Below are positions 7,407 to 15,063 of a stretch of 64,000 nucleotides of DNA, piece after piece. The notes below the pieces were generated by a model. It worked only from the letters and a program-made list of their open reading frames with translations. It did not search any database and was not told the origin of the DNA. Every line of letters starts with the position of its first letter. The stretch's first letter is position 1. The DNA is from JAWKWH01 sp040830725 (GTDB lineage Bacteria; Pseudomonadota; Alphaproteobacteria; Rhizobiales; Rhizobiaceae), in the NCBI GenBank assembly GCA_040830725.1, contig JBFOMG010000020.1:1-64000 (forward strand), in the 5' to 3' direction. The translations under genes were made by a program, and so were the position numbers.

Positions 7407-8552
7407 ATGACCAATTTCACCCAGGTGGAAATTATCCACGATGGCGCGGCCATTGCGCTTGGCGACGGCAATGGCTTGAGCGCGCGCTTTCACGCCATGT
7501 GGCTGCGCGACAATGCGCTTGATGAGCAGACGCGGGCGCCCGGCTCCGGCCAGCGGCTGATCACGCTTGGCGACATCCCCGCAGATACCCGTGTCGCAAG
7601 CGCCCACATCAATGGCGGCGGCGATCTGGAACTGCGTTTCTCGCCTGAGGACAAGGCGGTTTGCTTCCCGCTTTCCTGGCTTTCGGACCATGGCTATGAC
7701 AAAGCGCCGCGAATTGAGGCCGGCTGGGTACCGGTGCACATCCAGACCTGGGGCAGCGGTTTGAATGAAGCATTGCCAAACGCGGATTATGATACCGTGA
7801 AGCGCGATCCTGCGGCATTGAAAGCCTGGCTGGCAGATATTCGCCGCCTCGGCTTTGCCAAGCTTGGCGGCGGGCCGGTGGAAAGCGGTTCGCTGATGCA
7901 GGTGGCGTCCCTGTTCGGCTATGTGCGCGAGACCAATTACGGCAAGTGGTTCGAGGTGCGCACCGAGGTCAATCCGGTCAATCTCGCATTTACCGGCCTG
8001 GGGCTGCAGGCGCATACCGACAATCCTTACCGCGATCCGGTGCCGACCCTGCAAATCCTCTATTGCCTGGAAAATTCGGCCGAGGGCGGGGATTCGTTTG
8101 TGGTTGACGGTTACGCTGCCGCACACCGGCTGCGAGATGAGAACCCCGGAGGTTTCGACCTGTTGTCAGAATACTGCGCCCGCTTCGAATATGCAGGTTC
8201 CGCCGGCGTGCGGCTCACCTCGCGCAAACCGATGATCGAGCTGGCGCCCGATGGCGAGTTGACCGGCATCCGCTTCAATAACCGGTCCTGCGCGCCGATT
8301 ACCGATGTGCCGTTCGGAGACATGGCGGACTACTATTCCGCCTATCGCCGATTTGCCGAAATTGTGGATGATCCGGCGATGGCGGTTTCGTTCAAATTGG
8401 AGCCGGGCGAGTGCTTTGTCGTCGACAACACCCGTGTTCTGCATGCGCGAAATGGCTATTCCGGCACTGGTTCACGCTGGCTGCAGGGCTGTTACGCCGA
8501 CCGCGATGGGCTTTACTCGACACTGGCTGCCCTGGAACACGGGGAGGAATAA
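7407..8552 (+). CDS. tmpA: TmpA-like Fe(II)/2-oxoglutarate hydroxylase (gamma-butyrobetaine hydroxylase family)
   Basis: A 381-residue protein of the gamma-butyrobetaine hydroxylase family: an N-terminal DUF971-like domain (FHAMWLRDNALDE near residue 28) and a C-terminal TauD-like fold. The iron triad is visible as H203-T-D205 (QAHTDNP) and H346 (VLHAR), with an arginine in SRWLQG for 2-oxoglutarate. The cysteines that bind zinc in the N-terminal domain of gamma-butyrobetaine hydroxylases (NCPCxxC after WLRDN) are absent. The next gene, 3 bp downstream, is a PhnZ-like HD oxygenase. This pairing is that of TmpA/TmpB, where TmpA hydroxylates 2-(trimethylammonio)ethylphosphonate at C1 and TmpB cleaves the product. 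The product name rests on the pairing; gamma-butyrobetaine hydroxylase or another betaine hydroxylase is the alternative. Confidence 0.75.
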   Translation: MTNFTQVEIIHDGAAIALGDGNGLSARFHAMWLRDNALDEQTRAPGSGQRLITLGDIPADTRVASAHINGGGDLELRFSPEDKAVCFPLSWLSDHGYDKAPRIEAGWVPVHIQTWGSGLNEALPNADYDTVKRDPAALKAWLADIRRLGFAKLGGGPVESGSLMQVASLFGYVRETNYGKWFEVRTEVNPVNLAFTGLGLQAHTDNPYRDPVPTLQILYCLENSAEGGDSFVVDGYAAAHRLRDENPGGFDLLSEYCARFEYAGSAGVRLTSRKPMIELAPDGELTGIRFNNRSCAPITDVPFGDMADYYSAYRRFAEIVDDPAMAVSFKLEPGECFVVDNTRVLHARNGYSGTGSRWLQGCYADRDGLYSTLAALEHGEE

Positions 8553-8555
8553 GCG

Positions 8556-9149
8556 ATGCCCAGACCGGACTTTTCCAAGCTCAATGCCGGTAACATCGTC
8601 GACTTTATCGGCGACATTTTCGAACGGCGCGGCGCTGAGTCCTATCTGGGCGAAGCGGTGACCATGTCGGAACACATGCTGCAGGGTGCGCAACTGGCCG
8701 AACAGGCCGGCGCCGACGAGGAGATCATCGCCGCGGCGCTGCTGCACGATATCGGCCACTACACCAACGAGTTTCCCGATGACGCCCAGGACCGTGGCAT
8801 CGACAACCATCACGACGAGGCCGGCGCGCGGGTGCTTGAAAGGTTTTTTCCGGCGATTGTTACCGATTGCGTGCGCCATCATGTGGCCGCCAAGCGGTAT
8901 CTTTGCGCCACCGATCCGGACTATTTTGGCAAATTGTCGGAGGCTTCGGTGCTGACGCTCGGACTGCAGGGCGGGCCGATGAACCAAGCCGAGGTGGCGG
9001 AATTTTCATCGAACCCTAATCTCGAAGCGATCATCCAGGTCCGTTACTGGGATGATCAGGGAAAAGTCGCGGGTCACAAAACGCCGCCATTCCCGCACTA
9101 TGCGCCGATGCTTCAGAGGGTGGTGGACCGGCATGTGGCAGCCGGCTAG
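8556..9149 (+). CDS. tmpB: TmpB/PhnZ-like HD-domain mixed-valent diiron oxygenase
   Basis: A 197-residue HD-domain protein. Metal ligands are visible at H40 (MSEH), H64-D65 (LLHDIGHY), H86 (NHHDEAG), a histidine in VRHHVAAK and an aspartate in RYWDDQGK. Before these, Y30-x2-E33 (SYLGE) matches the Tyr24/Glu27 pair that marks PhnZ oxygenases and is missing from ordinary HD hydrolases. Such enzymes split the C-P bond of 1-hydroxyphosphonates with O2; TmpB makes phosphate and glycine betaine from the TmpA product. It follows tmpA by 3 bp, so the two are probably translated together. A plain HD phosphohydrolase is unlikely given the Tyr/Glu motif; specificity for the trimethylated substrate is inferred from the partner gene. 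Confidence 0.8.
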   Translation: MPRPDFSKLNAGNIVDFIGDIFERRGAESYLGEAVTMSEHMLQGAQLAEQAGADEEIIAAALLHDIGHYTNEFPDDAQDRGIDNHHDEAGARVLERFFPAIVTDCVRHHVAAKRYLCATDPDYFGKLSEASVLTLGLQGGPMNQAEVAEFSSNPNLEAIIQVRYWDDQGKVAGHKTPPFPHYAPMLQRVVDRHVAAG

Positions 9150-9160
9150 ATCAAAGCCAA

Positions 9161-9259
9161 GGCGTTTTGCGGTTTCTTTGAACCGCAACAACGCCATTAT
9201 CCGTTTGGAATTGATGAAGCATTTTTCGCAAACCTGATTCCGTTCCGGCGAAAAATGCC
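9161..9259. repeat. 99-bp structured intergenic repeat, copy A
   Basis: Two stem-loops in tandem. The first pairs GGCGTT and TGCGGTT with AACCGCA and AACGCC around a TCTTTG loop; the second pairs GCATTTTTCGC with GCGAAAAATGC. A second copy of exactly the same length lies at 52425-52523. The first 35 bases match at all but two positions, the middle has diverged, and the second stem is conserved by a compensatory base-pair change. It begins 11 bp after the tmpB stop and may also terminate that transcript. Confidence 0.75.
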
Positions 9260-9263
9260 CTAA

Positions 9264-9899
9264 CTACTTCTTCACCAATGCGGCGACCAGATTTTCGACA
9301 TTGCCCTTTTTGCGGTGTTCCTTTTTGTCGAAAGCCACCTGCTTGCGTTCATACCGCTTGAACACCTTGTCGACATTGCGCTTGGCGATGTGCCTGACTT
9401 TACGGCAGCCGCGCTTGCCCTTGACGCGCGTTGCCAGCAACGCCTTTTCGGTCGCGGACGCCATTTGTTTGGCCAGTTTTCCATGCACTTCTTCATGCAC
9501 GCGCACGCCGCGCAGGAAACGTTTCCAGCGATTGTTCAGCTTCCTGGATACCTTGCCGCGCAGTTTGGGATAGACATAAACAATATCCATCTTCACTTCG
9601 GCCTTGGTTATCCGGCAGTCCTTCTCGTTCTGGACCGATTCGAATCCGTAGCTCAGTGTGTATTGGGTTTGTGCGATAGCGCGGACGAGAAAACCGTGCC
9701 GCGGGCCCTTGCGATTGATCTGACGCAACACCTCGGCGCCGGTCTTTCCACGCACGTCATAATATTTGGTTTTGACCGTAACTTTGGGGCGCGCGCTGGC
9801 GGTGGTCGCCACAGCAAAAGCGCAAACCAGTGCCGCAAAAACCGCAAAAACACGCAAAACCAACCCCCCCAGCACAATAACGCGTGCAAACAAGCACAA
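9264..9899 (-). CDS. Exported DUF922-like protein with an HExxH zinc-protease signature
   Basis: A 211-residue protein with an N-terminal signal peptide ending near TASA-RPK. The mature part is very basic. It contains TKYYDVRGKTGAEVLRQINR, which matches the start of DUF922 (predicted secreted zinc-dependent proteases), and VHEEVHGKLA, an HExxH metal-binding motif at residues 135-139. The long basic C-terminal tail (ERKQVAFDKKEHRKKGN) is less typical. The annotated ATG may be too early: an in-frame TTG at residue 14 also leaves a full signal peptide. Probable periplasmic or secreted metalloprotease; activity is inferred from the motif only. Confidence 0.75.
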   Translation of the reverse strand: MCLFARVIVLGGLVLRVFAVFAALVCAFAVATTASARPKVTVKTKYYDVRGKTGAEVLRQINRKGPRHGFLVRAIAQTQYTLSYGFESVQNEKDCRITKAEVKMDIVYVYPKLRGKVSRKLNNRWKRFLRGVRVHEEVHGKLAKQMASATEKALLATRVKGKRGCRKVRHIAKRNVDKVFKRYERKQVAFDKKEHRKKGNVENLVAALVKK

Positions 9900-9947
9900 G
9901 AATCGGGCAGCGGCAAGCTTGGCAGGCCTCTAAAAAGCTACTTGTGA

Positions 9948-10892
9948 TCAACCTGTGTAACCCTGTTTCTTGAACCAATGCCAGGTATCGCGCAGCGTTT
10001 CTTCCAGGGGCCGGCCAGCATAGTCCAGTTTGGACCGGACCAAACCGTCATCAACTGGCGGTGAAGAACGCGCCAACTGCATCATGGCCGAGTTAACCGG
10101 CAACTCGCTTCTTAGAAGCTTGCCGGTAACATCGCCACCAAGCCCGACGGCCCTGTCAACAACGGGATCGAAGCGGCAAATAGGCTGCCATCTGCCGCCG
10201 AGCACGGCAAATTGGCGTAGCGCATCGACCCAGCGGGTGTCGTGTCCCTTCAATACATATTGGTCTTGGCTGGTATCCTCCATTGCCGCTTTTACAATTG
10301 CTGCGGCAACGTCGCGGGCATCGCAGATGCTGACATTGCCGCGTGGTGCAAAAGGTAACCAGCGAGTGGCGGCCGCCAGCAAAGCCCTGCCGGAAGAGGG
10401 CTTCCAATCATTGGGGCCGAGAACGAATGACGGATTGATGATCACCGCATCAAGGCCGTCTTCCACTGTTCGCCGGACGGTTTGCTCTGCTGCAATCTTG
10501 GTTTCGACATAGGGAATGCGCCGCGCCGTCCCTGTGCGAAAGGTGTCGGTTGTGGACACATGGACCAACCGGGCGCCTGCCGAGCGGGATGCATTGGCGA
10601 CGATCTGCGAACCGTGAACGTTGGTCTGGTGCATGTCATCGCGAAACGCCCAGCCAATGTGGACCAGGGCGGCGCAGTGGATGACCGCTGACGCGCTGCG
10701 GCAGGCCGCGGATACGGAAGCGTCATCGGTCACGTCGCCATCGACAATCTCGACGGACAGTCCATCGAGCGGGGCGGGATCAGTACCCGGCCGAACGAGG
10801 CAGCGAACCTTCCGGTCCGGTTGCCGCTCGAGCAAATGCCGGACGACATTGTTGCCGATCAGACCGGTCGCGCCGGTGACGAGAACGGTCAT
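9948..10892 (-). CDS. NAD(P)-dependent epimerase/dehydratase family protein
   Basis: A 314-residue extended short-chain dehydrogenase. The nucleotide-binding glycine motif TGATGLIG is at residues 6-13, and the catalytic tyrosine-lysine pair appears in PYVETK. DGDVTDDASVSAAC is the adenine-binding aspartate region. The overall pattern (VIHCAALVHIGW, VINPSFVLGPND) resembles dihydroflavonol reductase or 3-beta-HSD-like members, but the substrate cannot be read from sequence. It starts 18 bp after the ETF-QO stop on the same strand, so the two are probably co-transcribed, without clear functional linkage. Confidence 0.8.
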   Translation of the reverse strand: MTVLVTGATGLIGNNVVRHLLERQPDRKVRCLVRPGTDPAPLDGLSVEIVDGDVTDDASVSAACRSASAVIHCAALVHIGWAFRDDMHQTNVHGSQIVANASRSAGARLVHVSTTDTFRTGTARRIPYVETKIAAEQTVRRTVEDGLDAVIINPSFVLGPNDWKPSSGRALLAAATRWLPFAPRGNVSICDARDVAAAIVKAAMEDTSQDQYVLKGHDTRWVDALRQFAVLGGRWQPICRFDPVVDRAVGLGGDVTGKLLRSELPVNSAMMQLARSSPPVDDGLVRSKLDYAGRPLEETLRDTWHWFKKQGYTG

Positions 10893-10910
10893 CGCGGCGC
10901 GTACGTCACG

Positions 10911-12602
10911 TTACATGTTCGGATAGACCGGGCCTTCGCCCCCCTGCGGCACAGTCCAGTTGATATTCTGGTTCGGGTCCTTGATGTCGCAGGTTTTGCA
11001 ATGCACGCAGTTTTGCGCGTTGATGACGAAACTGGCATCGGTGGCGGAGGTCATCCCGGCGGCCGGAATGGCATTTCCATCCTTGTCGACCCACTCGTAG
11101 ACACCGGCCGGGCAATAGCGGTTGGACGGGCCGGCAAATTTGCCGAGTTCCGATTGCTGCTGCAAGGACAGGTCGGCGACCTTCAAATGCACCGGCTGGT
11201 TTTCCTCGTGATTGGTGTTGGAAAGGAAAACCGACGACAGGCGATCGAATGTGAGCACGCCATCCGGCTTGGGGTAGACGATCGGCTTGTGCATTGAAGC
11301 CGGCTCGAGAGATCCGGCATCGGTCTTGCCATGTTTCTGGGTGCCAAACAGCGATGCGCCACCGAAAATCGTATTGAACCACATGTCGAAACCGCCAAGA
11401 CCGATGCCGACAACGGTGCCGAATTTCGACCATAGCGGTTTGACGTTGCGAACCTTTTTCAGATCACGGCCGATGGGCGAATCGCGCCAGCCATCCTCGT
11501 ACGCCGACAGTTCGTCAGCGGACCGGCCCGCGGCGATAGCCTCGGAAACGGCATCCGCGGCCTGCATGCCGGAGAGGATAGCATTGTGCGAACCCTTGAT
11601 GCGCGGCACGTTGACGAAACCGGCCGAACAGCCAATCAGCGCACCGCCCGGGAAAGTGAGTTTTGGCACCGACTGCCAGCCGCCCTCGGTGATGGCGCGG
11701 GCGCCATAGGAAATGCGCTTGCCGCCTTCAAACGTCTCGCGGATCGACGGATGGGTCTTGAAGCGCTGGAATTCCTCGAATGGCGACAGATAGGGATTTT
11801 TGTAGTTCAGGTGGATGACGAAGCCGACAGCGACCTGGTTGTCCTCCAGATGATAGAGGAAGGAGCCGCCGCCGGTTCGGCCATTAAGCGGCCAGCCGAA
11901 TGAATGCTGCACCAGCCCCGGCTTGTGCTTGTCCGGCTCAACCTGCCAAAGTTCTTTCAGGCCAATGCCGAATTTCGCCGGTTCACGGCCTTCATCGAGC
12001 GAGAATTTGGCGATCAGTTCCTTGGCAAGCGAGCCGCGCACGCCCTCGCCGATCAGCGTATATTTGCCGAGCAGTTCCATTCCCGGCTCATGGTTCGGGC
12101 CCGGCGTGCCATCCTTTTGCAGGCCCATATCACCTGTCGCGACGCCCTTGACCGAGCCGTTTTCGTCATAGACCACTTCGGCAGCGGCAAAACCCGGATA
12201 GACCTCGACCCCGAGCGCTTCCGCCTTTTCCGCCAGCCAGCGGCAAACATTGCCGAGCGAGACGATGTAGTTGCCGTGATTGTTCATCAATGGCGGCATC
12301 ATGAAATTTGGCAGCCGCATGGAGCCCGACGGTCCCAGCACCAGAAAATGGTCTGCGGTCACCGGCGTTTTGAACGGGTGGCCATCTTCGTCGCGCCATT
12401 CAGGCAACAGCGCGTCGATACCGATCGGGTCAACCACAGCACCAGACAAAATGTGGGCTCCAACCTCCGCGCCCTTTTCCAGGACGACGACAGACAGGTC
12501 GGGATTGAGCTGCTTCAGCCGGATGGACGCCGCCAGTCCCGCCGGACCGGCGCCGACAATCACCACGTCGAATTCCATGCTTTCGCGTTCGACATCACTC
12601 AT
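10911..12602 (-). CDS. Electron transfer flavoprotein-ubiquinone oxidoreductase
   Basis: A 563-residue inner-membrane-associated enzyme that passes electrons from ETF (fatty acid, branched-chain amino acid and dimethylglycine dehydrogenases) to ubiquinone. The FAD dinucleotide-binding motif VVIVGAGPAGL is near residue 13; EKGAEVGAHILSGAVVDP follows. The C-terminal 4Fe-4S cluster domain is complete, with CPAGVYEW and NCVHCKTCDIKDP carrying the four cysteines. Length matches the family. The downstream epimerase-like gene is close enough to be in the same operon. The product would serve acyl-CoA breakdown such as the leucine pathway suggested by the carboxylase at the left edge, though the genes are not adjacent. 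Confidence 0.95.
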   Translation of the reverse strand: MSDVERESMEFDVVIVGAGPAGLAASIRLKQLNPDLSVVVLEKGAEVGAHILSGAVVDPIGIDALLPEWRDEDGHPFKTPVTADHFLVLGPSGSMRLPNFMMPPLMNNHGNYIVSLGNVCRWLAEKAEALGVEVYPGFAAAEVVYDENGSVKGVATGDMGLQKDGTPGPNHEPGMELLGKYTLIGEGVRGSLAKELIAKFSLDEGREPAKFGIGLKELWQVEPDKHKPGLVQHSFGWPLNGRTGGGSFLYHLEDNQVAVGFVIHLNYKNPYLSPFEEFQRFKTHPSIRETFEGGKRISYGARAITEGGWQSVPKLTFPGGALIGCSAGFVNVPRIKGSHNAILSGMQAADAVSEAIAAGRSADELSAYEDGWRDSPIGRDLKKVRNVKPLWSKFGTVVGIGLGGFDMWFNTIFGGASLFGTQKHGKTDAGSLEPASMHKPIVYPKPDGVLTFDRLSSVFLSNTNHEENQPVHLKVADLSLQQQSELGKFAGPSNRYCPAGVYEWVDKDGNAIPAAGMTSATDASFVINAQNCVHCKTCDIKDPNQNINWTVPQGGEGPVYPNM

Positions 12603-12867
12603 TGCGGTCTCCGAATTCAGTTTTTGTCGCAGCTTTCCCTGCGCCGGTTTGCTGCCGCGCTCTTACAGCAATCACCGCCAAGTGTGAAACCACCATCGGC
12701 AAGGATTCCCCAAATTGCGACAATTCGGCTTGGCCATATCCGCATCTTACGTAAACGTCAATATTCAAGTGATTTTTGATTGAAACCGGATCACGTCATT
12801 TTGCACGGCTCAAAACATTGGCGAATGGGCAAAAATCAGGCAAAATCACGCTGCACAGGAGGTTCGC

Positions 12868-13482
12868 ATGCTGCGTTGCCTGGCGACAGTGTTGTCGATG
12901 TGGATGGTGATGGCCGTTCCGGCTGCCGCGCAATCGGATGTGCGCGGCGACGGCACTGCAAGCGGGCCATGGCGGGCAGGCGCCTATTCATTCTCCGATG
13001 AGCTTGGCGGGTTTAAGATCCGGTCGGTTTCCGGCCTCGGCACGAAGGAAGACCCGATCGTCATTGTGCAGGAGCTCAATTCTGCCAGTCCGGTGACGAT
13101 GATCATTCGGGCAACGCGGACGATCAAGCCGTTCGCGATTGCCGGCGATATCGCCAATGGTGTGATTCACATGCGCATCCGAACGCTCAACGCAAGCCAG
13201 CTACCGTGGCTGGAGTTTGAGTTCGAGTTGCAGGAAATCCTCCGCAAGCCGAGCGTCTATGGCGACGGTCTGTCGTTCGACCAGAGGCGAACCGACAGTT
13301 CGGTGATCGTGTCAGACCGTTTCAAGCAGTATGATGATCGCTTCGAACCCTATGACCGGCTGATCTATTTTGACGGCTATGTCGATCCGCTCGACATTGC
13401 CGAATTCTCCTTCATGATCACCGATTTCACGCCTCAGCCGGAATTCTACCTGCTGCAGGACCCGCGCATTCCGGCGTCATAA
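12868..13482 (+). CDS. Conserved exported protein of unknown function
   Basis: A 204-residue protein with a signal peptide (LRCLATVLSMWMVMAVPAAA-QSD), so probably periplasmic. I do not recognise a named domain. The rest has beta-strand character with conserved-looking stretches GPWRAGAYSFSDELGGF, IRATRTIKPF and FSFMITDFTPQPEFYLLQDP. A strong ACAGGAGGTTCGC ribosome binding site precedes the ATG at 12868, supporting both the start and expression. The downstream uracil-DNA glycosylase gene begins about 80 bp later on the same strand, possibly sharing the transcript. Confidence 0.75.
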   Translation: MLRCLATVLSMWMVMAVPAAAQSDVRGDGTASGPWRAGAYSFSDELGGFKIRSVSGLGTKEDPIVIVQELNSASPVTMIIRATRTIKPFAIAGDIANGVIHMRIRTLNASQLPWLEFEFELQEILRKPSVYGDGLSFDQRRTDSSVIVSDRFKQYDDRFEPYDRLIYFDGYVDPLDIAEFSFMITDFTPQPEFYLLQDPRIPAS

Positions 13483-13564
13483 GGGCAATTCCCGAGGTCT
13501 ACCCTACTTGCATCGGTTACTGCTTTCTGTCACCGGTATTTTACGGTCCCGGTTAGGTGATGTG

Positions 13565-14383
13565 ATGGCCAATCTGCGCGAAATTTTGGAGTTCTACCGC
13601 GATGCCGGCGTGGATGCGGCGCTTGCAGACACGCCGTTTGACCGGCTTTCTGAGCCAAAGGCGCCTGCGGCTGCAAAGACATCAGAGGACAGGCCCAAAC
13701 TTGGCGTGCGGCCCGAAAGCCGGCCGAAGCAAACGAAACCGATTGCCAAGCCGGAAGGAATGTCAGTGCCGGACGAGGGCCAGGTCGCGCTGGCGCGCGA
13801 ACTGGCGGCGGGCGCCCGGTCCCTTGAAGAACTGCGCGAACACCTGTCGGCTTTTGACGGCTGCAATCTGAAATTCACCGCCAAGAACCTGGTATTTTCG
13901 GACGGCAATCCGCAGGGTCCGTTGATGGTCATTGGCGAGGCGCCCGGCCGTGATGAGGATATCGAGGGGCTGCCCTTCGTCGGGCGGTCGGGGCAGTTGC
14001 TCGACCGGATCCTCGCGGCGATCGGACTGGACCGCAAGAGTGTCTATGTCGCCAATGTGATTCCCTGGCGCCCACCCGGAAACCGGACACCGACGCCGCA
14101 GGAAACCGAGATTTGCCGTCCCTTCATCGAAAGGCAGATCGAACTGGCCTCGCCGAAAGTGGTGATGACGCTGGGCGGACCGGCAACAAAGGTATTGTTG
14201 AAATCACCTGAAGGGATCATGCGCCAGCGCGGCCACTGGAAATCCTATAGCTGCGCAGACGGTGCCGAAATAGCAGCCATGCCGACCCTTCACCCCGCTT
14301 ACCTGTTGAGAAATCCGGCGCACAAACGGCTCGCCTGGCGCGATTTCCTGGAAGTGAAAGTCAGGCTGGACAGTTCTGAATAA
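13565..14383 (+). CDS. Uracil-DNA glycosylase, type 4-like
   Basis: A 272-residue DNA repair enzyme that removes uracil from DNA. After a variable linker of about 95 residues comes the glycosylase core: GEAPGRDEDIEGLPFVG (124-140, motif A of family 4/5), VYVANVIPWRPPGNRTPTPQE, MTLGGPATKVLL and PTLHPAYLLRNPAHKRLAW (motif B). Classical family 4 enzymes use four cysteines for a 4Fe-4S cluster. Here only three are present in the whole protein (C100, one in EICRPF, one in SCADG) and there is no CxxC pair, so the cluster may be altered or absent. The start at 13565 follows AGGTGATGTG; the ORF could extend 19 codons upstream without similarity. Confidence 0.85.
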   Translation: MANLREILEFYRDAGVDAALADTPFDRLSEPKAPAAAKTSEDRPKLGVRPESRPKQTKPIAKPEGMSVPDEGQVALARELAAGARSLEELREHLSAFDGCNLKFTAKNLVFSDGNPQGPLMVIGEAPGRDEDIEGLPFVGRSGQLLDRILAAIGLDRKSVYVANVIPWRPPGNRTPTPQETEICRPFIERQIELASPKVVMTLGGPATKVLLKSPEGIMRQRGHWKSYSCADGAEIAAMPTLHPAYLLRNPAHKRLAWRDFLEVKVRLDSSE

Positions 14384-14547
14384 AAAGCCTGTTGCCACGC
14401 ACGAGACGGCCTGGAAGCTACAATCGTGCGCCCGCTGCCAATCACAAAATGTTCATCGTTCAGGCCGCAATTACTCAACTGTGATTGATTGGACCGTGAC
14501 CTTCCCGACCGTTCAAAAAGAACGAAAGACCGGAAGGTTCGCTACCC

Positions 14548-15003
14548 ATGACTTTTGCCGCCCGTTCACCCAACAAGACCATGATTCTGGCAGCTTTTAC
14601 GGCGTTGGCACTCTCCGCCCCTGCCTTTGCAGAGGACGGTGATGTGACCGCCGGCGAAAAGGTGTTCAAGAAATGCACCGCCTGCCACACCATTGGCGAC
14701 GAAGCCAAAAACAAGGTTGGCCCGGTGCTGAATGCCGTTTTCGGGCGGGCAGCGGGAACTTTTGAAGGGTTCAAATACGGCAAGAGCATCGTTGCGGCCG
14801 GCGAGAACGGCCTTGTCTGGGACGAAGAGCAGGTGTTCACCTATCTTGAGAACCCGAAAAAGTTTTTGCGCGAATATCTCGGCGACAAGAAAGCCAAAAC
14901 GAAAATGACCTTCCGCCTGAAGAAGGAAAAGGACCGCAGAAACGTCATTGCCTATCTGATGACCTTCTCGCCCGACTACCAGTCCACTGCTGCAACCGAG
15001 TAG
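14548..15003 (+). CDS. Periplasmic c-type cytochrome (cytochrome c2/c550 family)
   Basis: A 151-residue single-heme cytochrome. A signal peptide covers about residues 1-29 (ALALSAPAFA-ED); the heme site KKCTACH is at C43-C46-H47, with GPVLNAVFGRAAG downstream and KTKMTFRL carrying the likely axial methionine. This layout matches class I cytochromes c2, electron carriers between the bc1 complex and oxidases or other periplasmic reductases. Heme attachment would depend on the Ccm system, part of which is coded at 32391-36448. It stands alone on its strand apart from the hydrolase gene 60 bp downstream. Confidence 0.9.
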   Translation: MTFAARSPNKTMILAAFTALALSAPAFAEDGDVTAGEKVFKKCTACHTIGDEAKNKVGPVLNAVFGRAAGTFEGFKYGKSIVAAGENGLVWDEEQVFTYLENPKKFLREYLGDKKAKTKMTFRLKKEKDRRNVIAYLMTFSPDYQSTAATE

Positions 15004-15063
15004 AAGCGGCTGATTTGATCATGTCACTTGGCAGGTGGCATAGATGCGGCTACCTGCTCCTTT

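Noticed and set aside
7314..8126. 270-codon minus-strand frame antisense to tmpA
   Set aside because: Opposes a gene with complete catalytic motifs and runs across the divergent promoter region.
11904..12779. 291-codon plus-strand open frame across the ETF-QO gene
   Set aside because: Lies antisense to a full-length, well-recognised ETF-QO; the translation shows no domain and is rich in Arg and His as shadows of GC-rich genes are.
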